Shown here: piece by piece, positions 32,570 to 44,105 of the stretch
Position numbering within the stretch: the stretch's first letter is position 1
Layout of the letters: the number at the start of each line of letters is the position of its first letter
NCBI RefSeq assembly: GCF_000004195.4
Contig: NC_030680.2
Span: 150,020,045-150,084,044, forward strand
Source: Xenopus tropicalis
Lineage: Eukaryota; Chordata; Amphibia; Anura; Pipidae
Length of the DNA: 64,000 nt
Direction: 5' to 3'
Translations under genes and position numbers: made by a program
Notes under the pieces: generated by a model
Seen by the model: only the letters and a program-made list of their open reading frames with translations
Told to the model about the DNA's origin: nothing
Database searches by the model: none

Positions 32570-35345
32570 CCTGTCCTTGACACATTTTCAAGGAGAAGTC
32601 AATCCCCTCATTGTTTTCTGTTTCACTCAGTTTCAAGGGGAAGTTAACCCCCTCATTGGTTTCTGTTTCACCCAGTTTCAAGGGGAAGTTAATCCCCTCA
32701 TTGTTTTCTGTTTCACTCAGTTTCAAGGGGAAGTTAATCCCCTCATTGGTTTTTGTTTCACCCAGTTTCAAGGGGAAGTTAATCCCCTAATTGTTTTCTG
32801 TTTCACCCAGTTTCCAGGGGAAGTTAATCCCCTCATTGGTTTTTGTTTCACCCAGTTTCAAGGGGAAGTTAATCCCCGCATTGGTTTCTGTTTCACCCAG
32901 TTTCAAGGAGAAATTAACCCCCTCATTGTTTTCTGTTTCACCCAGTTTCAAAGGGAAGTTAATCCCCTCATTGTTTTCTGTTTCACCCAGTTTCAAGGAG
33001 AAGTTAACCCCCCTCATTGGTTTCTGCTTCACCCAGTTTAAAGGAGAAATTAACCCCCTCATTGGTTTCTGTTTCACCCAGTTCCAAGGAGAAGTCAATC
33101 CCCTCATTGGTTTCTGCTTCAACCAGTTTCAAGGAGAAGTCAATCCCATCATTGTTTTCTATTTCACCCAGTTCCAAGGGGAAGTTAATCCCATCATTGT
33201 TTTCTGTTTGAAGGAGAAGTTAATCCCCTCATTGGTTTCTGTTTCACCCAGTTCCAAGGGGAAGTTAATCCCCTCATTGGTTTCTGTTTCACCCAGTTCC
33301 AAGGGGAAGTTAATCCCCTCATTGGTTTCTGTTTCACTCAGTTTCAAGGGGAAGTTAACCCCCTCATTGTTTTCTGTTTCAACCAGTTTCAAGGAGAAGT
33401 TAATCCCCTCATTGTTTTCTGTTTCACCCAGTTTCAAATGGAAGTTAATCCCCTCATTGTTTTCTGTTTCACCCAGTTTCAAGGGGAAGTTAATCCCCTC
33501 ATTGGTTTCTGTTTCACCCAGTTCCAAGGGGAAGTTAATCCCATCATTGTTTTCTGTTTGAAGGAGAAGTTAATCCCCTCATTGGTTTCTGTTTCACCCA
33601 GTTCCAAGGGGAAGTTAATCCCCTCATTGGTTTCTGTTTCACCCAGTTCCAAGGGGAAGTTAATCCTCTCATTGGTTTCTGTTTCACTCAGTTTCAAGGG
33701 GAAGTTAATCCCATCATTGGTTTCTGTTTCACCCAGTTTCAAGGGGAAGTTACCCCCCCTCATTGTTTTCTGTTTCACCCAGTTTCAAGGAGAAGTGAAT
33801 CCCCTCATTGTTTTCTGCTTCACTCAGTTTCAAGGGGAAGTTAATCCCCTCATTGTTTTCTGTTTCACCCAGTTTCAAGGAGAAGTTAATCCCATCATTG
33901 GTTTCTGTTTCACCCAGTTTCAAGGGGAAGTTACCCCCCCCTCATTGTTTTCTGTTTCACCCAGTTTCAAGGAGAAGTGAATCCCCTCATTGTTTTCTGT
34001 TTCACCCAGTTTCAAGGAGAAGTTAATCCCCTCATTGTTTTCTGTTTCACCCAGTTTAAAGGAGAAGTTAATCCCATCATTGGTTTCTGTTTCACCCAGT
34101 TTCAAGGGGAAGTTACCCCCCCCCCCTCATTGTTTTCTGTTTCACCCAGTTTCAAGGAGAAGTGAATCCCCTCATTGTTTTCTGTTTCACCCAGTTTCAA
34201 GGAGAAGTTAATCCCATCATTGGTTTCTGTTTCACCCAGTTTCAAGGGGAAGTTACCCCCCCTCATTGTTTTCTGTTTCACCCAGTTTCAAGGAGAAGTT
34301 AATCCCCTAATTGTTTTCTGTTTCACCCAGTTTCAAGGAGAAGTTAATCCCCTCATTGTTTTCTGTTTCACCCAGTTTCAAGGAGAAGTTAATCCTCTCA
34401 TTGGTTTCTGCTTCACCCAGTTTCAAGGAGAAGTTAATCCCCTCATTGTTTTCTGTTTCACCCAGTTTCAAGGAGAAGTTAATCCTCTCATTGGTTTCTG
34501 CTTCACCCAGTTTCAAGGAGAAGTTAATCCCCTCATTGTTTTCTGTTTCACCCAGTTTCAAGGAGAAGTTAATCCTCTCATTGGTTTCTGTTTCACCCAG
34601 TTTCAAGGAGAAGTTAATCCCCTCATTGTTTTCTGCTTCACGCAGTTTCAAGGAGAAATTAACCCCCTCATTGTTTTCTGTTTCACCCAGTTTCAAGGAG
34701 AAGTTAACCCCCCTCATTGGTTTCTGCTTCACCCAGTTTCAAGGAGAAATTAACCCCCTCATTGTTTTCTGTTTCACCCAGTTTCAAAGTGAAGTTAATC
34801 CCCTCATTGTTTTCTGTTTCACCCAGTTTCAAGGGGAAGTTAACCCCCTCATTGTTTTCTGTTTCACCCAGTTCCAAGGGGAAGTTAATCCCCTCATTGT
34901 TTTCTGTTTCACCCAGTTTCAAGGAGAAGTTAACCCCCTCATTGTTTTCTGTTTCAACCAGTTTCAAGGAGAAGTTAATCCCCTCATTGTTTTCTGATTC
35001 ACCCAGTTTCAAGGAGAAGTCAATCCCCTCAATGTTTTATTTTTCACCCAGTTTAAAGGAGAAGTTAATCCCATCATTGTTTTCTGTTTCAACCAGTTTC
35101 AAGGAGAAGTTAATCCCCTCATTGTTTTCTGATTCACCCAGTTTCAAATGGAAGTTAATCCCCTCATTGGTTTCTGTTTCATCCAGTTTCAAGGGGAAGT
35201 TAATCCCCTCATTGTTTTCTGTTTCACCCAGTTTCAAGGGGAAGTTAAACCCTCATTGTTTTCTGTTTCACCCAGTTTCAAGGGGAAGTTAATCCCCTCA
35301 ATGTTTTATTTTTCACCCAGTTTCAAGGAGAAGTTAAACCCTCAA
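32570..35345 (+). repeat. 45-bp minisatellite, about 61 copies
   Basis: The unit is ccccctcattgttttctgtt plus tcacccagtttcaaggagaa plus gttaa (45 bp, with 44- and 46-bp forms). Variants gg/tg in attg(g/t)tttctg and agg(a/g)gaag are mixed in blocks. One deletion variant (ttttctgtttgaaggagaag) appears at 33200 and again at 33552, marking a copied block of about 350 bp. The 180- to 256-codon frames on both strands are repeat artefacts. A decayed two- to three-copy relative occurs at 60627-60735. Confidence 0.93.
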
Positions 35346-35539
35346 AAATGAGTTTTGCCCCTTGGTCTCAAATGGTTTCGCCCTCAAAACCTGCTGCCAA
35401 TATAGCCACATCCTTCCTTACAAACTCCTATAGACATCTTGTGGGATCATAACCCCCAACCAGAAGTAGCAGGATGTGTGCTTTAGGAGACTATTGCTTA
35501 ACAGGGACATAAATGGAGCCCCCTATAATAGGGTTGACA

Positions 35540-36345
35540 CCTCCCCCCAAGTTTGCTCATAGCCTGTACAGAGAGATACCATAAAACTATGGCACATAGG
35601 GATTCCCCTGTACTAAGCACAATTCAGCAGGAACAGCCCCCTAAGTTTGCTCATAGCCTGTACAGAGAGATACCATAAAACTATGGCACATAGGGATTCC
35701 CCTGTACTAAGCACAATTCAGCAGGAACAGCCCCCTAAGTTTGCCCATAGCCTGTACAGAGAGATACCATAAAACTATGGCACATAGGGATTCCCCTGTA
35801 CTAAGCACAATTCAGCAGGAACAGCCCCCTAAGTTTGCCCATAGCCTGTACAGAGAGATACCATAAAACTATGGCAGCATAGGGATTCCCCTGTACTAAG
35901 CACAATTCAGCAGGAACAGCCCCCTAAGTTTGCTCATAGCCTATACAGAGAGATACCATAAAACTATGGCACATAGGGATTCCCCTGTACTAAGCACAAT
36001 TCAGCAGGAACAGCCCCCTAAGTTTGCCCATAGCCTGTACAGAGAGATACCATAAAACTATGGCACATAGGGATCCCCCTGTACTAAGCACAATTCAGCA
36101 GGAACAGCCCCCTAAGTTTGCTCATAGCCTGTACAGAGAGATACCATAAAACTATGGCACATAGGGATTCCCCTGTACTAAGCACAATTCAGCAGGAACA
36201 GCCCCCTAAGTTTGCCCATAGCCTGTACAGAGAGATACCATAAAACTATGGCACATAGGGATTCCCCTGTACTAAGCACAATTCAGCAGGAACAGCCCCC
36301 TAAGTTTGCCCATAGCCTGTACAGAGAGATACCATAAAACTGGAA
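35540..36345 (+). repeat. 94-bp satellite, array 1 (about 8.5 copies)
   Basis: The unit is cctaagtttgctcatagcct plus gtacagagagataccataaa plus actatggcacatagggattc plus ccctgtactaagcacaattc plus agcaggaacagccc (94 bp). It has the same unit and orientation as the larger array at 54410-57207. One copy near 35875 reads tggcagcataggg, and this three-base variant reappears at 55500 in the other array. Confidence 0.95.
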
Positions 36346-36584
36346 GTTGAAGAATCCATGCTGTCTGCACTTACTTATAAATAAGCAACTACAGAAATAA
36401 ACATCTGTTCCTTTAAAGAAAAGTCAGTGACACACTAGAGGGTGTGGGGTGTGATAATGTGAGTACAAGGGTCACACATGTAACGTCACAGCACTTCAAT
36501 ATAAAAGGGAAAATATACCCTATTTATAAGCAGGGTTTGTAGGTTCATCTAACTTTCCTTTAATGGACAGTATGAGGGTATAGC
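36346..36584. other. Single-copy spacer between arrays
   Basis: No gene or repeat was recognised. Confidence 0.4.
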
Positions 36585-37505
36585 TTGTGCCCAGAACATT
36601 CCTCCTCTGTACATCAGTATTTACTTTATGCAGATTCCTATTACATAAATAGATGTAAAGTATGAGGGTACCGCTTATTGTGTGCCAGAACATTCCTTCT
36701 TTGTATAATTTAATTTTAGACAGTACAGTATGGGGGTACAGCTAATTGTGGGCCCAGAACATTCCTTCTTTGTATATTTTTATTTTATACAGTACAGTAT
36801 GGGGGTACAGCTTATTATGGGCCCAGAACATTCCTTCTCTGTATATTTGTATTTTAGACAGTACAGTATGGGGGTAAATCTTATTGTGTGCCCAGATCAT
36901 TCCTTATCTGTATATTTGTATTTTAGACAGTACAGTATGAGGGTACAGCTTATTGTGTGCCCAGAACATTCCTTCTTTGTTTATTTGTATTTATACATAT
37001 GGGTAGGTGGTGCCATAGTGTTTCCCTTAGACAGTACAGTATGGGGGTACAGCTCATTGTGTGCCCAAATCATTCCTTGTCTGTATATTTGTATTTATAC
37101 ATATGGGTAGGGGGTGCCATAGTGTTTCCCTTAGACAGTACAGTATGGGGGTAAATCTTATTGTGTGCCCAGATCATTCCTTCTCTGTATATTTGTATTT
37201 TAGACAGTACAGTATGGGGGTAAATCTTATTGTGTGCCCAGATCATTCCTTCTCTGTATATTTGTATTTTAGACAGTACAGTATGGGGGTAAATCGTATT
37301 GTGTGCCCAGATCATTCCTTCTCTGTGTATTTGTATTTTAGACCGTACAGTATGAGGGTACAGCTTATTGTGTGCCCAGATCATTCCTTCTCTGTATATT
37401 TGTATTTATACATATAGGTAGGAGGTGCCATAGTGTTTCCCTTAGACAGTACAGTATGGGGGTACAGCTTATTGTGTGCCCAGAACATTCCTTTTCTGTA
37501 TGCCA
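36585..37505 (+). repeat. 69/104-bp satellite, forward arm of a large palindrome
   Basis: The unit is acagtatgggggtacagctt plus attgtgtgcccagaacattc plus cttctctgtatatttgtatt and either a short tail (ttagacagt, about 69 bp) or a long tail with tacatatgggtagggggtgc and catagtgtttcccttagaca (about 104 bp). Both forms are mixed here, mainly the short one at 36720-36960 and 37130-37370. Confidence 0.9.
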
Positions 37506-39085
37506 CAGGCATAATACAGGTAAAGAATGTTCTGGGCACACAATAAGCTGTACCCTCATACTTTTACTGTCTAAGGGAAACACTATGGCACCTCCTACCC
37601 ATATGTATAAATACAAATATAAAGAGGATGAATGTTCTGGGCACACAATAAGCTGTACCCCCATACTGTACTGTCTAAGGGAAACACTATGGCACCCCCT
37701 ACCCATATGTATAAATACAAATATACAGAGATGGAATGTTCCGGGCACACAATAAGCTGTACACCCATACTGTACTGTCTAAGGGAAACACTATGGCACC
37801 CCCTACCCATATGTATAAATACAAATATACAGAGAAGGAATGTTCTGGGCACACAATAAGCTGTACCCCCATACTGTACTGTCTAAGGGAAACACTATGG
37901 CACCCCCTACCCATATGTATAAATACAAATATACAGAGAAGGAATGTTCTGGGCACACAATAAGCTGTACCCCCATACTGTACTGTCTAAGGGAAACACT
38001 ATGGCACCCCCTACCCATATGTATAAATACAAATATACAGAGAAGGAATGTTCTGGGCACACAATAAGCTGAACCCCTATACTGTACTGTCTAAGGGAAA
38101 CACTATGGCACCTCCTACCCATATGTATAAATACAAATATACAGAGAAGGAATGTTCTGGGCACACATAAGCTGAACCCCTATACTGTACTGTCTAAGGG
38201 AAACCCTATGGCACCTCCTACCCATATGTATAAATACAAATATACAGAGAAGGAATGTTCTGGGCACACAATAAGCTGTACCCTCATACTGTACTGTCTA
38301 AGGGAAACACTATGGCACCCCCTACCCATATGTATAAATACAAATATACAGAGAAGGAATGTTCTGGGCACACAATAAGCTGTACCCTCATACTGTACTG
38401 TCTAAGGGAAACACTATGGCACCCCCTACCCATATGTATAAATACAAATATACAGAGAAGGAATGTTCTGGGCACACAATAAGCTGTACCCTCATACTGT
38501 ACTGTCTAAGGGAAACACTATGGCACCCCCTACCCATATGTATAAATACAAATATACAGAGAAGGAATGTTCTGGGCACACAATAAGCTGTACCCCCATA
38601 CTGTACTGCCTAAGGGAAACACTATGGCACCCCCTACCCATATGTATAAATACAAATATACAGAGAAGGAATGTTCTGGGCACACAATAAGCTATACCCT
38701 CATACTGTACTGTCTAAGGGAAACACTATGGCACCCCCTACCCATATGTATAAATACAAATATACAGAGAAGGAATGTTCTGGGCACACAATAAGCTATA
38801 CCCTCATACTGTACTGTCTAAGGGAAACACTATGGCACCCCCTACCCATATGTATAAATACAAATATACAGAGAAGGAATGTTCTGGGCACACAATAAGC
38901 TTGTACCCCCATACTGTACTGTCTAAGGGAAACACTATGGCACCCCCTACCCATATGTATAAATACAAATATACAGAGAAGGAATGTTCTGGGCACACCA
39001 TGAGATTTACCTTCATACTGTACCACTCACGTATACAAATACACAGAAAAGGAATGTTCTGGGCACACAATAAGCTAAGCTCTCT
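37506..39085 (-). repeat. Same satellite in inverted orientation, mostly 104-bp units (about 15)
   Basis: From about 37518 on, the unit reads as the reverse complement: gaatgttctgggcacacaat, aagctgtacccccatactgt, ctaagggaaacactatggca, ccccctacccatatgtataa. Spacing is 104 bp (repeated starts at 37736, 37840, 38255, 38359, 38463, 38567, 38671, 38775). Copies are almost identical, unlike the forward arm. The last units near 39000-39080 are degenerate. Confidence 0.93.
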
Positions 39086-39560
39086 CAATGTATATTAAAG
39101 GAAAATAAATGGAACGTGAGCTCTGCAAACACATAGGTTATAATTTCTCTTTAAGCACAAACAGAAAGGTATGATGAACTACATACACTATGAAGTGACA
39201 GAATTACTCACAAATGTATGTATATAGTACCGGGGGGGTTATACATACATATTGTGATGCACCGACGTGATCATGTTACGAAGCTGAGGCTACTCCTAAT
39301 ACACAATAGATCTCTGTAGGTGGTTCATTTAGATGAGGCAATAGGGACGCCCCTTGTACAGTGGAGACTGGGTTACGCCGTGCTCACTAAACAGTGCTAA
39401 GCAATACAGTGCCCAACCCACTCTCATATTAAAGGAACAGTAATCTTTTGTTAGAATATACTTTCGACTTTCGAACTCTGCCTTTGGCCTTGGGTGCTGG
39501 GCTCTGGGAGCTGCAGTACCTCCTGCGTGCCTGAAGGTGGCTCAAGTGCTCATTACTAAG
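39086..39560. other. Single-copy intron
   Basis: No gene was recognised. Confidence 0.4.
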
Positions 39561-40182
39561 ACAGGTATGGGATCCCTTATCCGGAAACCCGTTATCCAGA
39601 GAACTCAGAATTAAGGGAAGGCAATCTCCCATAGACTCCATTATAAGCAAATAATTCTATTTTTTAAAAATGATTCCCTTTTCTCTGTAATAATAAAACA
39701 GTACCTGTACTTGATCCCAACTAAGATATAATTACCCCTTATTGGGGCAGAACAGCCCTATTGGGTTTATTTAATGGTTAAATGATTCCCTTTTCTCTGT
39801 AATAATAAAACAGTACCTGTACTTGATCCCAACTAAGATATAATTACCCCTTATTGGGGCAGAACAGCCCTAGTGGGTTTATTTAATGGTTAAATGATTC
39901 CCTTTTCTCTGTAATAATAAAACAGTACCTGTACTTGATCCCAACTAAGATATAATTACCCCTTATTGGGGCAGAACAGCCCTATTGGGTTTATTTCATG
40001 GTTAAATGATTCCCTTTTCTCTGTAATAATAAAACAGTACCTGTACTTGATCCCAATATTCAATATTGTTTACTTATTGGAGGCAAAACAATCTTATTGG
40101 GAGAACCAGATTACAGATAGATCCCTTATCTGGAAAAAAAAACCAGGTCCCGAGCATTCTGGATAACAGGTCCCATACCTGT
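39561..40182. mobile_element. Palindromic MITE with internal 112-bp array, copy 2
   Basis: The left end is acaggtatgggatcccttat followed by ccggaaacccgttatccaga. The right end is ggataacaggtcccatacctgt minus its outer base. Inside are about four 112-bp units identical in type to copy 1. The termini are the best preserved of the four copies. Confidence 0.9.
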
Positions 40183-40735
40183 TCTGTCATTGAGGAGGGA
40201 ACAATCTATGTCACAAGTTGTGCTCTATTGCCCCATTGTGGGACTATTGACAGGGCAGGTAGAATAATGGTTCTGGGGCCTGATTGGGGCAGTTCCATCT
40301 GATGGGGTGGGGGGGTTTATTATCTGATAAAAAGAGAATAAAAATATAGTCATGAATAAGTCCTCCATAGACTTTTACAGGGAGGAAGCCATTGTTTGTC
40401 CCTAATGGAAGAGGATCCAATTGGGTCGATGTAAGAACTCAAACAAGAGTTTCCCGTTCCTTTATAGAGAAGCTGGGTTTGTTACAGAGTATATACAGTA
40501 GCACAGTGTAGTAAGGCATTTGGTACCTTGCGTTAGAATTGATTGGCACAGTCGGCTTTACATTGGCCGCTGACCGACATTGTCCCGCCTCACTGGGCTC
40601 CGTCTTATTGGCTCCTCACAGATATCGGTGTAAGTAAAATCTGGAACCGAATCCCCACTGTACTGGGTTCACAGCACTGAAGACATGCACCACGTCATCT
40701 AGCCAATGGGTCAACTATTAATTGTATTGTGTTAC
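40183..40735. other. Single-copy intron flanking the microexon on its 3' side
   Basis: This is downstream of the microexon in gene sense. It is free of tandem repeats. Short motifs such as ttgcgttagaattgattggc may matter for splicing, but I cannot assign any. Confidence 0.4.
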
Positions 40736-40753
40736 CTTTTGTGCCTGAGGGAG
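40736..40753 (-). CDS. cacna2d3: cacna2d3 18-nt microexon encoding LPQAQK
   Basis: Reading the minus strand gives ccttccag, then 18 bases, then GTAAC. The 18 bases encode Leu-Pro-Gln-Ala-Gln-Lys. Upstream (plus-strand 40754-40780) is an excellent polypyrimidine tract with an eight-T run and ctttattttgttg, followed by tccttccag. The donor AAAAG|GTAAC is acceptable. Mammalian alpha2delta-3, as I recall it, reads ST-LPQAQK-L at exactly this point between the two flanking exons, so the match was predicted from the protein and then found. Both sides are phase 0, so inclusion or skipping keeps the frame. It is too short for any ORF search. It lies 12.5 kb from the upstream exon and 18.0 kb from the downstream exon, in otherwise repeat-rich intron, and a 443-bp T2-like MITE begins 137 bases upstream of it. 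Confidence 0.9.
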
Positions 40754-40889
40754 CTGGAAGGACAAAAAAAACAACAAAATAAAGTTCATTTAGTGGAACT
40801 ATTTGTCCCTAATGTTAAAGCTGCTTTTGCCTATTGGTCTCTTCCCAGCCATACAGGCAACTGTACTCATTGGGGTAAGTACTATCTAC

Positions 40890-41332
40890 TTAAACGGGTC
40901 GTTCACCTTAAAATTAACCTTTAGTAGGATGTAGACATTGATATTCTGAGATAATTTGCAATTGGTCTTCATTTTTTATGTTTTTTTAGCTTTTTGTTCA
41001 GCAGCTCTCCATTTGGTATTTGGTTGCTAGGGTCTGATTAACCCTAGTAACCAGGGAGTAGTTTAAACAAGAGATGGGAATATGAATAGGAGAGGGGCTG
41101 AATAGAAAGATAAGGAATAAAAAGTAACAATAACAATAAAACTGGAGCCTCACAGAGCAATAGGGTTTGGCTGCCGGGGTCAGTGACCCCCATTTGAAAA
41201 CTGCAAAGAGTCAGAAGAATGAGGCAAATAATTCAGAAACTATAAAATAAATAATGAAGACCAATTGCAAAGTAGGAGTAGGGAATTCTATAACATACCC
41301 CAAGTTAACTAAAAGGTGAACCGCCCCTTTAA
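40890..41332. mobile_element. T2-like MITE, 443 bp, just upstream of the microexon
   Basis: TTAA lies at 40890-40893 and 41329-41332. The right terminus reversed is TTAAAGGGG. The left is TTAAACGGG with one change. Internal landmarks are shared with 19146-19643 in inverted order (atttgcaattggtcttcatt near the left, aatgaagaccaattgcaaag near the right). It folds on itself and begins 137 bases upstream, in gene sense, of the microexon acceptor. Confidence 0.85.
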
Positions 41333-41824
41333 GGGGGTAGCGAGGCTTTTACCAGGAAATGGGTTATGATGTAGAACCGCAGGGTCTGTGTCCCAAAACC
41401 AAAGTATCATTGAAAAGAAATCAACTTTATTAGCGTTGCAGAGACAATTAACTGAAAAACAAAAGAAAAATAAAACGAGATTATTAGTTACCCTTTCAGG
41501 CAATGCTGGTTGTGGCCTTCGGGCTAGAAAGGAACGGCACTCCCATAATGCATTGCATCTCGTAGTTGGAAGAAAGATGCCCAGAAATGGCACCGCCCCG
41601 TGTATCTGCTGTGGGGGAGGGGTTTAGAGGGAATGATATTTTCCATTTCCATGATAGTAAAGCCTATTTGGATGGATTGTGTGAGCCGGAATATTTAGGA
41701 ACAATATGGCGGAATGTTTGGGTATTCACAGTAAATTAGAGGCCCATCTCCTACTGTGAAGCACCCATCACCTTTTGGGGTCACCCTGTTCCCCCCCCAG
41801 TGTCGGATTCAGGACCAGATTCAT
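41333..41824. other. Single-copy intron
   Basis: No gene was recognised. Confidence 0.4.
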
Positions 41825-43165
41825 AAAGCAGGCGCCCCTAGGCCCCCGTCTCCTTGCTCACTGCCGCCCCTAAAGCCCTGCCGCCCTAGGCCCCCGTCTC
41901 CTTGCTCACTGCCGCCCCTAAAGCCCTGCCGCCCTAGGCCCCCATCTCCTTGCTCACTGCCGCCCCTAAAGCCCTGCCGCCCTAGGCCCCCATCTCCTTG
42001 CTCACTGCCGCCCCTAAAGCCCTGCCGCCCTAGGCCCCCGTCTCCTTGCTCACTGCCGCCCCTAAAGCCCTGCCGCCCTAGGCCCCCGTCTCCTTGCTCA
42101 CTGTCGCTCCTAAAGCCCTGCCGCCCTAGGCCCCCGTCTCCTTGCTCACTGCCGCCCTAGGCCCCCATCTCCTTGCTCACTGCCGCCCCTAAAGCCCTGC
42201 CGCCCTAGGCCCCCGTCTCCTTGCTCACTGCCGCCCCTAAAGCCCTGCTGCCCTAGGCACCAATCTCCTTGCTCACTGCCGCCCCTAAAGCCCTGCCACC
42301 CTAGGCCCCCATCTTTTGCTCACTGCCGCCCCTAAAGCCCTGCCGCCCTAGGCCCCCATCTTCTTGCTCATTGCTGCCCCTAAAGCCCTGCCGCCCTAGG
42401 CCCCCATCTCCTTGCTCACTGCCGCCCCTAAAGCCCTGCCGCCCTAGGCCCCCATCTCCTTGCTCACTGCCGCCCCTAAAGCCCTGCCGCCCTAGGCCCC
42501 CATCTTTTGCTCACTGCCGCCCCTAAAGCCCTGCCGCCCTAGGCCCCCATCTCCTTGCTCACTGCTGCCCCTAAAGCCCTGCCGCCCTAGGCCCCCATCT
42601 CCTTGCTCACTGCCGCCCCTAAAGCCCTGCCGCCCTAGGCCCCCATCTCCTTGCTCACTGCTGCCCCTAAAACCCTGCCGCCCTAGGCACCCATCTCCTT
42701 TCTCACTGCCGCCCCTAAAGCCCTGCCACCCTAGGCCCCCATCTTTTGCTCACTGCCGCCCCTAAAGCCCTGCCACCCTAGGCCCCCATCTTCTTGCTCA
42801 CTGCTGCCCCTAAAGCCCTGCCGCCCTAGGCCCCCATCTCCTTGCTCACTGCTGCCCCTAAAGCCCTGCCGCCCTAGGCCCCCATCTCCTTGCTCACTGC
42901 TGCCCCTAAAACCCTGCCGCCCTAGGCCCCCATCTCCTTGCTCACTGCCGCCCTAGGCCCCCATCTCCTTTCTCACTGCCGCCCCTAAAGCCCTGCCACC
43001 CTAGGCCCCCATCTCCTTGCTCACTGCTGCCCCTAAAGCCCTGCCGCCCTAGGCCCCCATCTCCTTGCTCACTGCTGCCCCTAAAACCCTGCCGCCCTAG
43101 GCCCCCATCTCCTTGCTCACTGCCGCCCTAGGCCCCCATCTCCTTGCTCACTGCTCCTCAAGCTT
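41825..43165 (+). repeat. 48-bp minisatellite, about 28 copies
   Basis: The unit is ccctaggcccccatctcctt plus gctcactgccgcccctaaag plus ccctgccg (48 bp), with short forms lacking cccctaaagccctgccg. Variants (cgtctcc, catcttttgctc, tgctgcccc) cluster in order and repeat, for example the run ending in catcttttgctc at about 42310, 42500 and 42740. The 134-codon plus-strand frame is a repeat artefact. Confidence 0.93.
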
Positions 43166-43761
43166 ATTAAGGCTGACTCGTGGGCAGTTCATCCAGCCAA
43201 TCAGGGATCAGGATAAGTGCAGTCCATTGTCTATGAGCCTATTGATAAAAACACCCAGTATAGACTCATCCATACTTGGTGTAAGGGTAAGGCAGGAAGA
43301 GCATTTGATTGGCCCCTGGAACATCACAGGTAAAAGCCCATATCAAACTGCAGAATATAATCCCCATTCTCAGAAGAGCATTTTTAAGCTGAATTCAAAT
43401 TTTGTTTAGATTTCATACAAAACAATTTGTTCTGAATAAAACAGAACCGGCAAAGGCTTATGGAGAATAAAGCAAAATCGATGGAACACAATGGACTCTT
43501 CATTGGTCAACACAGATGGTTTTTAATAAATAATCGCGATCGTGTTCCCATTGTCCCCAATTGTCGGTGTATTTGTAGCAGCTGGAATGGAACAGGCAAC
43601 GTCGGCCAATGGTTCTACCCGAACTCCCAGCCAATCCCAATGGCGCCTCGTCTGGAACTTGTAGCTTTGGCTCGAGGGCAGTGTGTTGTCTCTTCTGGGG
43701 AGAATCGTGGAGACTCTATGGCCCGACTGTTAATCAGATTTAATGTATGTGGAGCCTCAGG
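43166..43761. other. Single-copy intron
   Basis: No exon was found. A 128-codon frame at 43460-43846 has no family resemblance. Confidence 0.4.
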
Positions 43762-44105
43762 CTTAAGGTGGCCAAACACCGGCCCATTTCAACTGCTGAT
43801 TCAGGTCCTTCAAACTGGTTCCTTCACCCCCAACGGGCCTACCTGACTGATATCTCACCTAAAATTGGGAAGATCTTGATTGGGCAGGTTTGATTTTCCC
43901 GTCTGATCAGGGACCCCATTGGCTCATTGATGTGGTCCTCAGTCCGATGGCCCATATACCCATAATGTTTAATGTGATCATTTGGCCAATTTAGCCCAAT
44001 ATCGTTGACCTTAGGTGGGCATATTGGGAGAAGATCGGGAAAAGATCTGCTCGTTTGTTGACCTCGTCAAACGAGCGGATCGTACCATGCATGGCCACCT
44101 TAAGG
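43762..44105. mobile_element. Short inverted-repeat element (TTAAGGTGGCC ends), about 344 bp
   Basis: The left end is cttaaggtggccaaacaccg and the right end is accatgcatggccaccttaa, inverses of each other. Inside is a hairpin (gatctgctcgtttg against caaacgagcggatc at 44045-44081). This is typical of a dispersed frog or fish MITE. No target duplication was resolved. Confidence 0.75.

Larger units (their letters stand above)
22713..40735 (-). other. cacna2d3: cacna2d3 intron between the microexon and the 72-bp exon (18.0 kb)
   Basis: It holds the 11-, 66-, 30-, 45-, 94- and 69/104-bp arrays and two palindromic MITEs with internal 112-bp arrays. No other exon was recognised. A look-alike of the microexon near 28311 was rejected. 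Confidence 0.85.

Noticed and set aside
32475..35351. Several 180-256-codon frames with GEVNPLIVFCFTQFQ repeats
   Set aside because: They track the 45-bp period and shift frame wherever a unit is 44 or 46 bp.
40754..40800. SRRM4-type UGC motif next to the microexon acceptor
   Set aside because: The tract has ttgttg and tcc words but no TGC within about 60 bases of the acceptor, so neural regulation by that factor is not supported from sequence alone.
43460..43846. 128-codon plus-strand frame
   Set aside because: No recognised family or splice borders, and it runs into an inverted-repeat element.
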